From Owenia fusiformis (lineage: Eukaryota > Annelida > Polychaeta > Sabellida > Oweniidae), in NCBI GenBank assembly GCA_903813345.2, contig CAIIXF020000009.1:26450740-26514739 (forward strand): a stretch of 64,000 nt of DNA. The letters are read 5' to 3'. Numbering within the stretch: the first letter of the stretch is position 1; each line of letters begins with the position of its first letter. Below the pieces are notes generated by a model that was not told where the DNA came from, made no database searches, and worked only from the letters and a program-made list of their open reading frames with translations. The translations under genes and the position numbers were made by a program. Positions 34,609 to 46,771 of this stretch are shown here, piece by piece.

Positions 34609-35274
34609 AGCAAAATCTTTTCATGATCAATAACAAAATGTGTACTCTTACAGGTAAAGAATCATTAAGACAAAATAATAAAATCTCAATTAAAACAGAA
34701 AAAACATTTACACTCAATCCGCTTGTTGAATCCTGCTCCATTCATGAACATATATGGCGGGATAACTATCTTGATTAAGAAAGAAGCCGAATTCACAGCC
34801 ATTCACAGTCATTTATTTCTTGAGATATCGCAACTTTTATTTCTTGAGATATCTTTATTTTCATTTAAAAAAATGATGTTACTAGAACAGCTCTTAAATG
34901 TCGGGTCGATGAACTTACATGCTACATGCTATGTTACATGCTATGCGTCGCATATTCACTGACCTGTTAAAATTAGTACATTCACGGTCTTCGGAGACAA
35001 TGTAATCACTTGAATTGAAGACAAGAGTCACTCTCAAAATATTGGTTTTCATCAAAAGATGACCCCTAAAGTCAATCTGTCTCCTTTCGACAAAACTTGA
35101 TACACACTCTAAGAGTTTAATAGCAAGCTTTCCAATGGAACCATTGGATAAACAAATGGAACCATGGGATATGATATAATTCTATTGAAGATTTTCAAAT
35201 GACAAAGAAGTTCTTGCATGCTTCTGAGAGGGGTTCTGTGTATTAGAGCGCCTGGGCCTGACACGTTAAAACAT

Positions 35275-35280
35275 ACGTAC
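35275..35280 (-). other. splice donor of receptor copy 2 exon (GTACGT)
   Basis: The minus strand reads ATT GAC AG then GTACGTATG. CAG/AG before GT is a good donor, and the phase equals that of copy 1. The open frame beyond it (YVCFNVSG...) is intron read-through and should not be included in the protein. Confidence 0.85.
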
Positions 35281-35792
35281 CTGTCAATTCCTATAGCCAT
35301 GTTGGTGTAGACGCTGACACTGACGCTAAAGACGCTCATGAAGAGCACGATCGGGCACATGTACGTACCAAACACCCAGCGTCCAAGCATGGACATCGTG
35401 AAAGTAAACGGGATGCAGAAACTCGCCATAAAGATATCACTAATGGCTAAATTAACAAGAAAAATACTCAAGTCTGTTTTTGAGCGGTGTCCACACAGGA
35501 GAACTATGATAACGACAGCGTTCCCAATAATCGCCAAAAGAGTGGACGCCGAGTACAAACTTACAAGTAAAATCTGTGAAAATTGGTCTACTTCCAGGGG
35601 AAATTCGAAGTAGACATCTTTAGAGCTTGATGAGAAATTGTAAGTGTCATTTTCGGGAAAGGTCGGATGTAGCAAACTGTACATATCATTAGATATATTA
35701 AAATGTGTAGCTATGGTATATCCAGTTGGGCTACTAACGTTTCTGCTGTTGTTATCCGTACCATATCCCCAAATCTTTCTAAAGTTATCCAT
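35281..35792 (-). CDS. neuropeptide-type class A GPCR, first coding exon (copy 2: N-terminus to TM3)
   Basis: Encodes 170 codons plus two bases. The N-terminus (about 70 residues) starts MDNFRKIW at an ATG with G at -3 and +4, and carries sequons NNS, NVS, NIS, NDT and NFS. It keeps the words NDMYSLLHP, NFS, FEFPLEVDQ and SQI of copy 1 but is otherwise diverged. TM1 (GNAVVIIVLL), TM2 (NLAISD), GRWVFG, TM3 with MCPIV and IDR are the same as copy 1 apart from a Leu/Val change just before TM1. The exon ends in the DRY Arg codon at a GT donor, phase 2. Orientation and exon structure equal copy 1 at 4335-4837, so the two are a same-strand duplication. No TM4-TM7 exons recognised in the 30 kb that follow on the minus strand; partial entry. 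Confidence 0.87.
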
Positions 35793-36215
35793 TGCTATTT
35801 TAGATTTCAAATCCAAAATCCAGAGTTACGAGCTTTACATCAATCCTTCTTACATTCAGTTTAGTATATACATGTTCTATTTAATCCCAAGAATATTTTT
35901 GAAAATTGATAGCAAAACGATGTCCAACTTGTAGAGTTGTAATGAAGTTAAGTACTGTACGTGTATTGTGCTGCTTCCTCGTTACCTTGTTTAGAGCTTT
36001 TTGCCTTATTAACTGATTTTGTTGTGCGGTAATAGAGATGACTCTCACTGAAGAACGTCTACAAAGGGCTAAGCCCTAATGATTGGATAATGTGACGACA
36101 CTCGTACGTAATGTAATGATTACATTGTTGTTTTATTACATTATTGTTAACTAAAGCAGGAATTAACTTGTAGTTGTAAACAAAGGGGAAAACGATTTTA
36201 GCCCCGCCCTAGATA
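35793..36215 (-). other. 5' flank of receptor copy 2 (duplicate of 4838-5465)
   Basis: Shares ordered blocks with the flank of copy 1 (GGTAATAGAG, GAAGAACG, AAGCCCTAAT, GATTGGATAATG, TAATGATTACATTG, GTAAACAAAG). Likely 5' UTR and promoter region, although no core promoter motif can be fixed. It is bounded upstream by a MITE that copy 1 lacks. Confidence 0.5.
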
Positions 36216-36692
36216 ACGGAACGTCAATGTAACAAAATGGATGAACTTCCTGGATACAAATTTTTCGTTTTCTCGATTTAAACTTAAGTATAAGTCATGT
36301 TGCGGGTTATAATTTGGCACAAAGTTACACAATATAGTCTAGCTTTTAGAAATGCTCTCGGTTCGGAATTTGATTTTTAAATAAAGCTGTAATTTATGCA
36401 TTTAGACCATCGCTTTTGTTACATTGGCGTAAGTCGTCAAAGTAACATACAGTACATGGTTTTATAACGGACTTTCGTCAATGTTACAATAGCGAGGGGC
36501 TAAATATATGAATTGCAACCTTTATTTACAAAACAAATTCCAAAATCGAAGAAGGTTATTAAAACTACATTTATATTTTCGAGCTTTAAGGAAACTTATA
36601 AACTGCAACTTGACTTATAAGTAGGTTTAAATCGAGAAAATAAAAAACTCGTAACCAGGAAGTTCATCCATTTTGTTACATTGACGTTCCGT
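36216..36692. mobile_element. MITE with 38-bp perfect terminal inverted repeats
   Basis: 36216-36253 (starting ACGGAACGTCAATGTAACAA) is exactly the reverse complement of 36655-36692. The inverted match continues less perfectly for about 50 bp more (TTTTCTCGATTTAAAC, TATAAGTCA). The centre has further inverted words (TGTTACATTGGCG against CGTCAATGTTACA). No coding sequence. It lies about 420 bp upstream of the receptor copy 2 start codon. Confidence 0.75.
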
Positions 36693-38607
36693 CAAAGTAA
36701 CTAGTTGTGGAACAGTGAATAAGCTGACATTGATTGCTAAAGGACATTCACCTGTGAAAAATACAAATTGCAACTTTTAATTGTGTTGGATTATCAACTG
36801 CTTGTATGAAATTAAATAAATGTTTACCATGTTACTAGTATTCTAATGGTTTGTTAGCTATGTTATATAGAATTTACTATATATTGTTTTTTAAATTGTA
36901 ATTGCAAGCTAAACTGCATTACATGTCAATATACCTCGTGATGAAATAGACAATATGGCAAATAGAATCATTAATAAAAACCAAATGACGAGGCCACCCG
37001 TCCCACACAGACTCGGAATGATGCACAAAGCATTACCTAATATCGAGACATCAAATGAAAGTTTATATTTTGCCGGATATTAAACTAATGTTACTTCACA
37101 CCTCAAAATCAGAATCGCCATATATATATCTATAAAGGTAATAATATCTAATCAAATATCAAATAAGATTGTAAGAGGAGATTGAAACGACAGCCACTTT
37201 GAAGGGTTGATTATTGGATGCAATTGTCACTCCATTATATAAAAAACAATTTCATTTATATTCGTATATTGCTGGAAATTTCCGATTACGGTTAAATAGT
37301 TACGAATAGAATGATATTTGTTCATGGTATTTGCAAGAGATATTTGATGTTATATTTCAATTGTGATATTTAACACAAATAAACGTGTCGTGTAAAAATG
37401 TTAAAACTGATACAATCATAGCAAAACGCAGGTTTGGGTACAGAGCAAGAAGGGTTTTAAATTCCATGATGCTGGACTGAATTGTATGACAATTAATTTT
37501 CATTTGTCAGTTAATATTCTAATTAGTCTTTGTCGAAACTTCAAAAACTGTCTTCTGTATTTTTCAAAATATTAGGTATAAACGAGTATTAGTACTTTTG
37601 CTAGATATAGAAGGAGTATACAATGAAAGTACTACTATACGGGTTGCTGATAATCCAGATATTATATTTATCTGAAGTATCATAGAAATGAATCGGATTT
37701 GTTTATCAACAATAGTTTCAACTCGGTTCTTTCATTTCTTTGATTTCGATAGTTTTCACTAAACATTTCCTTCCAGTTTAGATAAGAACTAGAGATACAG
37801 ATACCCACTTCACCAAACATGCAGCCGTTCTAACTTCGGCTTTTATTCTCATTCAGAGTCTAGTTTTATTTGTTTCTGTTTGTTATCATCAATAATGTAA
37901 ATAGTGTACCCTTGCTTGCCGTTAAACATCATTTACAGGTCCACTACGTATTTGCCTATCGGCGTGCATTCTTCCGTCCATGGGCTCTAGTAACTCCCAA
38001 GTTCAATAGTCAGAGTACAAGGTCGTATTGACAACTAGACCATGAACAATTGCTTTGGCCTTCCACATAGACATAACTAAGGTGTTACTATGCCTTAATG
38101 ATGATAGAAGTCTAAAAATGGAGCTCAGAAACAATAATGAACTTTTGTGATTGTTTGAGTCGGGTAAATTAGAGGAAACAATTTTCTGACCTCATTTACC
38201 AGACGCCTTCCTGTGCAGATCTTAATACGGGGACAGGCGATGAATGTCCATTCGCGGGAATGCAGTAATATTTTTTTAATATGGCTTTTTTGTTACACCC
38301 ATCATTTCCGTATCTTGTTCATTATCTACTAGTCTAAAGTAGATGTTATTATTAACTGATTAATGTACATCTAGTAAAGTACATATAAACAAATCAGTAC
38401 CCCAAGCGACATTTTGAAAATGAAATATCTCATTCCTTGGAAGATGAGGGGATATAAGCAAATCCTACATATAGTTTATCAGCAGTTGAACTCATAATTT
38501 AATTACCCCTTCTGCGTACGTACCACTTCGTCTGTTGAAAGAATGCTACCATTATTATCTGAAACTACACATTTTAATTGAAGCAATCATATTTCTAAAA
38601 GGATGGG
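36693..38607. other. no recognised feature
   Basis: About 1.9 kb of AT-rich DNA upstream of receptor copy 2, without genes or terminal repeats that I can see. Confidence 0.45.
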
Positions 38608-39430
38608 TGTTACGCGGTAAACACGCTACAAATATACGTCATATTTCGCAACGAATATGGCATATATGCAATATATTCACTTGCGGTGTATGACAGATTC
38701 ACCTGCGTTATATGGCATACACATTAACCAATGAGAACGCGATACGGAAGTACGCAACTGTCATTTACATCGATTCAACGAACGGGTTAAATGTATAAAT
38801 TATAAAAATGATTACTGAATCAACAGGTTCGTGCATTGAATATATGAACCAATACAATTGAATAGCATACACCAGTGGTACCTGTATTGTTTGATGTTGT
38901 TCTATATATGTGTTACACGCAAAAACACACTTCAGGGGAAACATCATTACACATAAATAAACGAACCTGCGTTCGTGAAGCTTATGAGTGACTTTTACAA
39001 CCAAATCAACAGTTTACAAAGACCAGATAAAAACCTGAAAAACACGAGTATTTGATCACGGTTTATGTGTTACTGATATTTTCAGAAGTATCATTTACCG
39101 ATCACATTTAATAAACTTACCCAGTCACTCCAGGACTCATAGTTTATTGCTCGAAGCGGTAAACACGATGGCAATCTATTAAAGCTTTACATTTAGTGTT
39201 GATTCTCTAAACCAATCATCAAATCAAGGGAATTTTCTATGGCGTTCACAGCGCGGTAAATGCCATATTCCGCAACGTGTATATCATATTCTCCGAGTGA
39301 ATATGTCATATTACGCAGGGGGATATGAGGTATTCACTATATCATATTTCAATGCGGAATTTGCGATACTCACATGCGATATATGTCAGATACCGCAGGT
39401 GAGTATGCCATATTCACTTGTATAATATTT
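38608..39430. repeat. GTTACGCGG element, degenerate copy
   Basis: Begins TGTTACGCGGTAAACACGCTAC and contains TATGGCATA, TTCACTTGCGGTGTATGACAGATTCACCTGCG and, near 39270-39425, ATATTCCGCAACG, CGCAGGTGAGTATGCCATATTC. The sequence at 38670-38790 closely follows 16120-16230, including ACCAATGAGAACGCGATACGGAAGTACGCAA. The right GTTACGCGG end is not clear, and 38800-39240 is non-repeat DNA inside it. Confidence 0.6.
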
Positions 39431-40148
39431 TATAAAACTGTTTTTGTGAACATTTTTTTGTTTTTTTAGTGCAATTGCTTTCTACCAATTCTTGAGAATG
39501 AAATAAAATATCTTTTCGAACCTTGTTGGAACAAAATAGCATATACAACATGTTTTTAGACCTCTCAATATTACAGTTATACAAAGGAGTTTTTGGTTGA
39601 TTTAAAAAAAGTATTCAAAAAATTAAAACAAAATCCCTCCAAAATAGATAAAAATCAAGATAAACCTTTTATTTCAGTAACAAGATACTTTTTTAAAATC
39701 AACCAAAATTTCCTTTGTACAATTACAATATCGAGAGACCTAAACATGTTGTTTGTATGTCGTTTTGTTCCAATGAGGTTCGGAGAGATGTTTCATTTCA
39801 CTCTGGAAACATGATACCAAGAACAAAACAAGTGTTTGATCTGTTTTCTAAAACAATATAGATGAAAGTATATATTTCAAATTATATTGTTACAATTCAA
39901 AAGATGACCATTAAATTGACGATGTGTTAAATTTTTAGATTTTTTATTTTAATTTTTTTACATCGTGCATTGCTTGTTTTAATGAGTGTACTCAAGTCCA
40001 AAGGGAATAAACTAAAAAAGAGCAACCAATCATAAGAATTTTTTCACATTCGAAAACACGTTGGTCAACACCATGGGAACCAAGTATCTGTCACATTTGC
40101 AAAACTACTATCGTTCGAAAGATTATTGTTCAATTTCGTGATATAGCA
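39431..40148. other. no recognised feature; short inverted repeat
   Basis: Around 39505-39600 and 39660-39790, words such as GAAC..GTTGGAACAAAA, CATGTTTTTAGACCTCTC and their complements (TTTTGTTCCAA, GAGAGACCTAAACATG) form an imperfect stem of about 280 bp. This is a possible small MITE without defined ends. Otherwise AT-rich. Confidence 0.4.
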
Positions 40149-40639
40149 TGTTACGCGCTAAACACGATACAATATGTCATATTACAGTCAATACCCGACA
40201 CTCACTGCAAAATATGTCATACCCTCCTGCAGAATATGGCATACTCACATGTGGAATATGTCATATACCGCAGGTAAAACACGAAACAAAATGCCTCGAT
40301 TTGATCGGTCGAAAGAATCGAATCTAAATGTAAAATAACGTATACGTTGGATTATCAATATTGTTAGCACTTCGAGTATTAATATATGAAACCTGGATTG
40401 ATTAAGTACGTTAACTTTATTTCGTGTAATTACTGAATGATATCTCTGATTCCGCAGGTGAGTATGACATATTCCTCAGGTGAGTATTGGGAATTCACTG
40501 AAATCTATGCGTCGCATATTCACTGCGGAATGTGTCATACTCACCTGCGGAATATGCCGTACATACCGCAGAGTATGGCATATTCATCCATATCACAAAT
40601 ACCACACTACCATGAATATATGCCATATTCCGCGTAACA
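40149..40639. mobile_element. GTTACGCGG element, short copy
   Basis: Left TGTTACGCGCTAAACACGAT, right CCGCGTAACA (to 40639). Both ends are followed inwards by the palindromic array (GCAGGTGAGTATGACATA, CTCACCTGCGGAATATGCC, ATATGCCATATTCCGCG). About 200 bp of non-array DNA lies in the middle. Confidence 0.65.
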
Positions 40640-41670
40640 ATAGCAACTATATAAATTGTGATGTAATTGTACAGCATCACTACTTGTATGCAGTAATTGT
40701 GCATTCTTCAATATTCAAGAATTAGCCCTGTGAACAGAAATAGAACGCTTCCATTCATAATGATTTATGTCATTAATATGATTTAGTTCTTTGTTTTTCA
40801 AATCATACACAGCTTTTGTGTAAAGTCGATTGCTAATCAATTTTCAGGTGTTACGGCGATCGCGGTCTGAGGATCGGGTAGGCTAGGTGAGATCTATTGT
40901 CATATTAACCGGATGTTTTATGGTACCCTGTTGCTTCGTACAATTAAAGTCAGACAAAGTCTCAGTTTTTATGAAAGCCGTGTGGTGTTATGAGTTTTTA
41001 ATATCAATTGAGTCGAATGAACTGATGAAGAAATAATCACAGTTATTCATAAATCATTCAGACGCCTTCGTCTTTCAATTATCCAGTAGCAATGATCTAG
41101 CCAGGGATATAACAATTGCACTTTCATTTCTTAGAGTCATTTCCAAACGATTGTTTTAAAAAAGAAAGCAGGGAGAGCGTAATAATACTTTACATAATAC
41201 TTTAAATGTAGTACCAGGATTGCTGTCAGTTAAAACCTCATATTACAGAATCTAGACAGTAGCCGAGTATATTTTCCAGCTCAATTTATTGTTTTGAATT
41301 CAATGACTCCGTAATCCAGGTTATAATCTGAAGGATTAGAGGTATTACACGAAACTACTCTTAATGGTTATGAAATAAATTACTTTGTACTTCATCGATG
41401 ACAAAGCTCTAATGATTTATTCAACCATTGATCAAGGTTAGCCATGTATCAAAACATCATAGCCCCGACAAAAGCCATGAAAACATGTCCTAAGCTCCAG
41501 TGAAAAAAAGATAAATATAGCGCATTGTAGTATGAGGTTAGATTCAATGGTTGATTTTGTATATCGTATGTATACTCAAGTGAGTATATGATATATTCAC
41601 GAGTGACCCTACGTCATAATCACACACACCCTACCTGTCAATCAATAAAAGTTTAATCTAAATGTAAATT
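40640..41670. other. no recognised feature
   Basis: No gene or element recognised. A short inverted word pair CTCAAGTGAGTATATGATATATTCACGAGTG lies near 41575. Confidence 0.4.
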
Positions 41671-41790
41671 GAGCAGTGGTATATCAAGTCGAAGAGTTGT
41701 ATATGCTGCCCGGGAGTTGTATACGCTGTCCAGGCGTTGTATATCGTTCCCAATGGTTGTATACGATGAGTGTTGGTTTTATATTGCAGT
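41671..41790. repeat. 20-bp tandem repeat, six diverged units
   Basis: Six consecutive 20-mers in exact register share the centre GTTGTATAYG-N: GAGCAGTGGTATATCAAGTC, GAAGAGTTGTATATGCTGCC, CGGGAGTTGTATACGCTGTC, CAGGCGTTGTATATCGTTCC, CAATGGTTGTATACGATGAG and TGTTGGTTTTATATTGCAGT. The flanks of each unit vary while the core is kept. Confidence 0.75.
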
Positions 41791-41830
41791 TATACAATGC
41801 TTTTATACAATCATATACAGCACTTAGGGT

Positions 41831-41985
41831 GGGATAATAGGGAGTTTAAGCTAGCAATGTTTTTCACAACCTAAACGTGAACGGAAAATATTTAAGTGAT
41901 GCATCTGTATGGGCGATTGGTCATACGTATAGATTGACGTATCGATTGTATATGCTAGCTTTGACTCCCTATTATTATGTACAAT
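41831..41985. repeat. inverted repeat next to the 20-bp array
   Basis: GGGATAATAGGGAGTTTAAGCTAGCA at the left is answered by TGCTAGCTTTGACTCCCTATTATT at the right, enclosing about 100 bp. Probably a small fold-back element. Confidence 0.55.
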
Positions 41986-43922
41986 CATTTGTTATACTAA
42001 CGTCAAAATTTACAGGATTATTGAGGTAGACCTTAATGCATAAACATGAAAACGTGCACACCTGGGCGGACTGGAAAGTTTAAGTGTAATTGTTTCAAGA
42101 AGCAACTTTTCAATAAAAAAGTAAAAGTTGAGCAGAAATGTTTCTTCATTGCTCTTGCAAATATTACTTAATGAAATTATCTATGTATAGACCTTTTACA
42201 ATACATTATGAGAACTGCAAGAAATCCAGTTTTTAATCATGTTTTATATTGTACTTCTTAGAAATAAATCAAAGTAAACACAAGAATTCAATTAGCGAAG
42301 CTGTTAACTTCACACTGTGGCTTATTCTTGTAGTATGTCTTTTTTTATAGGAATGAGAATTATCATCAAACTTAACGTTTACGAGTAGAAGATAAAATAA
42401 TTTCCTTGAAGCCAATCAAGGTAGTCCTTCTTCATGCTGTTCGTACCTGGTTTGTAATGTTTAGAAGGTAACGCAGTGATTCCGATCAGTAATTTGATTC
42501 AGAAGAGTTCAATAGTATGGTATGACATCCTGGTCATTATGGCTATTTAGTTTGCATTATTTAGCCATTATTTAGCCATCCAAGTTAATGCCAAAAACGT
42601 TTAGTCCTCTACAAGAAACTGGCTATTTTGAAAATTAGTCGGCCATTTTGTATTTCCTTTATATGTGCAAGGATCCATTTAACTCCGCCAAAATGGTATG
42701 GCCCTATATTAACCTTTTAAAACCCGTAATTTGTTACAAATAGCACCATTGCCGACTTCTATGGTACACAATACAAATGAAATGTATGCTATAATTTGTC
42801 ATAGAAATAAATAGAATTTGTGTTTTGGAAAGACGTATTATGATCGAAAACAGACAAACGCAATAATTAAACACTGGTATCTTGAATTGAAACCAGACTC
42901 CCTCAAAATTGATCATTCATAAACTTATATAAAAAGGATCATTTTAGAAATATAAAATGAAGGGGTAAGCGTTTTGTACTTGCTCGCGATTTCCATTTGT
43001 CATAAGTGTTATTTCGCTAATTTCAAATGTTGAATATTTGGATTCATAAAACTTGACAAAAAATTAGCATCAATGGTTTTAGGATTCGTGTTTTTAAGAA
43101 TAATAAATTGAAATTATGCTGTATAACACATTGCAGGTATAAAATGATGTGAGACAACCTGGAATAGAGAGATCTGGTGTTTGTTATACTATGATAGATT
43201 ACCAATTTTCGTAAATAAAACGGATATACGAGTAGTAGCATGGCGAACAGGATTAATAAACATCAGTTTTTAATGAATTGGTGACCCATGAAAACAGAAC
43301 TTCCCAAACAGTTCCTAAATATCAATGCAGTAAATCGTTAATCCTCTGTCTTTTTTAAAATATCCTAGACCATATTTGATTTTTACGCTTTAACATGCAT
43401 TGTCAATTACCTTCAATCACATCAAAGATATCTAGCGAATATGCATTCTTATTTTGAATGTTATGGCATGCTCTGTTGACCCAAAAATTCAATGTAAGCT
43501 TTTAAGGCACTTCGAGAAGATTACGTAGTAGGCTGTATTGTATGTTCATACATTAAAGAAAAGAAATCCATCAGTTGCTCTATTTGACCTCAATTTCTCC
43601 AAGAACTAGTTCTTTATTATCGATGATGAGTGTTTTCCATAAAGGATGCTAAGTTGTTAACCCCTTATAATAACACTCATACTTGCAAATCTTAACAAAT
43701 ATAAACGATAATATTGACAAGACCATCAGTATTACAAGGAAAGTAGAAAATAATCCCTCATTGCGATGCATTAATGAAACAAGTATTATACTTCATTCGA
43801 CCAATGACATAAAATTACTATGTACATTGTACTAGTGTCAAAGATGTTCATCTGTTAGTTCTGAGGAAGGATGTAGTCACATCCGAAAACTATGAAAGAA
43901 AGTAAGTTATTCAGGTTACCCC
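41986..43922. other. no recognised feature
   Basis: About 1.9 kb of AT-rich DNA. No genes, tandem arrays or terminal repeats that I can support. Confidence 0.45.
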
Positions 43923-44689
43923 TATCACACCAAACTAGTTCTTACCCGTTCTTGCCAGTCCTACGAAAACGTCGTCAAACGGGCTCAATATGTCTAAAAT
44001 AATTAGCTAATTCATTCATAACACCCCAGTCACATTTCCTACGGCGACCTTGCGGTCTATCATTTCTGCGGCCAGTAACATTTCTACGCTCGCCGTGGAA
44101 TTTCTGCGCTCTCATACGTTTGCAGTCACATTTCCCACGGCAGCCGCACGGTGAATTTTAAATGTCTGTTGATAAATAATACTTTTTTCATTTTATTTAC
44201 ATCAGAACAATTTATAAATGTTATTCATAGTGCTAGGATGTAATATCAAATGAAAAGTGATCGTGAAACATTGACAAATAATGATTCAATCTTGTTGAGC
44301 CAATTGATTTCTACGGGGACCTCAGAAATGAACAAATATTATAACTCCGAGTTATAATTTCTACGCCTTCCCTGCGGCCTGTAAAAATCTGCATACGCCG
44401 TACGGAGGCCGCAAGGCGAGCGTAGTTTTTCTACGCTCGCCGCAGAAATTCACCGATTTAATTTACTCGGGGTGGAAAATTTTCTAAGAGGCTCCGTTAA
44501 GGAAAAAATGACTTTTTGAGCTGGATGGAATTTCTGTGTATTTTCTATTCTATTAGGGTGTCCTGCATAAAGGATTTCGCCTGCGAAGCATATAACTCTT
44601 GCGAACATATCTAAATACTGGTCCGAAGCAGACATACCTTGAATTTTTTAGAAAAAATTGGCTAAAAATGGAAACTACAAGAAGTCAAA

Positions 44690-46100
44690 ATGTTCAACTC
44701 AAACAAAGTTGTAGCTATTCTATATCAATATTTTGTGTTATGTAAGGTTTCTCAGATGTTTCAAGACCTTCATTAGTATACTTGTGTCTAGAAATGTGAC
44801 ATTTAAGGACAAAATTTGGCATTTTTAATCATTTTCGCTTTCAGCATTTACATATAGTTCCTTATATCTCAAGTTTAAATGCTGACTGGTTGTTGCTTTT
44901 TTGATTAAATCTGTGCTTGTACATGTGTTCTTCCATTTAAGGTATAGAAAATGTATAGTGGACAACCAATGCTCGTATGAGAGCTTTCAGATCTCCCCTA
45001 CCCCATTTATTATGGAAAATTGCCGAAAAATATGAAAAAATAAAATAACTTGAAATTATAAACTTTAACAAAGTTGTAGCTATTCTATATCAATATTATG
45101 TGTTTTTTAATGTTTTTAAGATATTTCAGAACCTATATCGGTATACAAGTGGCTAGAAATGAGACATTTAAGGACAAAATTTGGCATTTCTTTCTATCAT
45201 TTTCGCTTTCAGCAGTAATATATAGTTCCTCATATCTTGAGTTTTATGCTGTCTGATTGTTGCATTTTCAATCAAATCTGTTTTTGTACATGTGTTCTTC
45301 CATTTAAGGTATAGAAAATGTATAGTAGACAAACAATATTCATATTAGAGCTTTCAGATCTCCCCTACCCCATCAATTATGGAAAATAAACGAGAAATAT
45401 GAAAAAATAAAATAACTTGAAATTATAGACTTTCATGATGTTGTAGCTATTCTATATCAATATAATGTGTTATTTAATGTTTTTCATATTTTTCAGAACT
45501 GTTATTGGTATTCAAGTGGCTAGAAATGAGACTTTAAGGACAAAACTTGGCATTTTTTAATCAATGCTGCTTTTAGCAGTAACATATAGATCCTGATATC
45601 TTGAGTTTTATGCTGACTGGTTGATGCATTTTTGATTAAATCTGTTCTTGTACATGTCTTATTCCATTTAAGGTACTGAAAATGTATAATGGACAAACAA
45701 TGTTCATATATTTTTATTTTTTTTTAAACATATTATTTATTTCATTAGTATACAGGTGTCTAGAAATAAGATAATTAAAGACAAAATATGGCATTTTTGA
45801 TCATTTTCGCTTTCAGCAGTAACATATAGTTCCTTATATCTTGAGTTTAATGTTGACTGGTTGTTGCAATTTTGATCAAATCTGTTCTTGTATATGTCTT
45901 CTTCCATTTCAGATACGAAAAATGTATATTGGACCACCAATGTTCATATTAGAGCTTTCAGATCTCCCCTACCCCATTTATTAGGGAAGATGACCGGAAA
46001 ATATAAAAAAAATAACTTCAAACTACCAGTATAAACTTTAACAAAGATGTAGCCATTCTTTATGTGTTATTGAATGCTATAATTATTTTTTCAGGACCTT
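44690..46100. repeat. 365-bp tandem units, left arm of the 6.65-kb element
   Basis: The word GTAGCTATTCTATATCAATA starts at 44711, 45076 and 45443, with a diverged fourth (GTAGCCATTCTTTATG) at 46049. Each unit also has TCAGATCTCCCCTACCCCAT, ACATTTAAGGACAAAATTTG and TTCCATTTAAGGTATAGAAAATG. The minus-strand frame at 45737-45940 over the array reappears in the other arm; it is a by-product of DNA identity and not a demonstrated gene. Confidence 0.8.
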
Positions 46101-46771
46101 CATTAGTATACTAGTGTTGAGAAATTAGACATTTAAGAACAAAATTTGTAATTTTTCATCAATTTTTCATCATTTCAACTTTTAGCAATAACATATAGGT
46201 CCTTATATCTTGAGTTTTATGCTGATTGGTTGATGAATTCTTGATCAAATCTGTTCTTTTGCCTGCCTACTTTGAAATCAAGGTATTTAAAAATGTATAT
46301 TGGAAAGCCTGTTCAATACTAAGTATTATTTGATATTTTTCAGATGTGTCAGAAACTTCATGAGTATACAAGTCTAAAAATTAGACATTTAAAGTTGAGT
46401 TGCAAATGGGGCGGGTATTCTCTATCTTTATCCATTGGGCTTTTCTGGTTATAATATGTTGCAAACTGCTCATGAATCTATGCAATTATAGTAGAACACT
46501 TGGAATATATTTAAAGTAGTGTGATAATTATAACCAGTGATCAAGCTATGTTGGTTGAATTCCCTCATATCAATTGCAATGTTGTCAAAGACTTGGTGAT
46601 TTCCATATTACACCTAAGTGTGGTGTAATTAGGAAGTTCATGATGGATATTGGGCTTGGGGATATTTTGGTAAATGCAAACATTGTGAAATGAAGAACAG
46701 CCAACAAGATGATTTTGGAAAGTATTTTAAAATAGTAAGCTGTCTTTGCTTTGTGAAGCAATGTTACTGTA

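Noticed and set aside
35109-35280. Continuation of the receptor copy 2 reading frame beyond DRYV (YVCFNVSG ...)
   Set aside because: It lies beyond a good splice donor at the same codon as in copy 1, and the residues do not resemble a second intracellular loop or TM4. It is intron.
45737-45940. Conserved peptide in both arms of the 6.65-kb element (twin at 50125-50355)
   Set aside because: The nucleotide arms are nearly identical inverted copies, so the shared frame is expected; other units of the array interrupt it.
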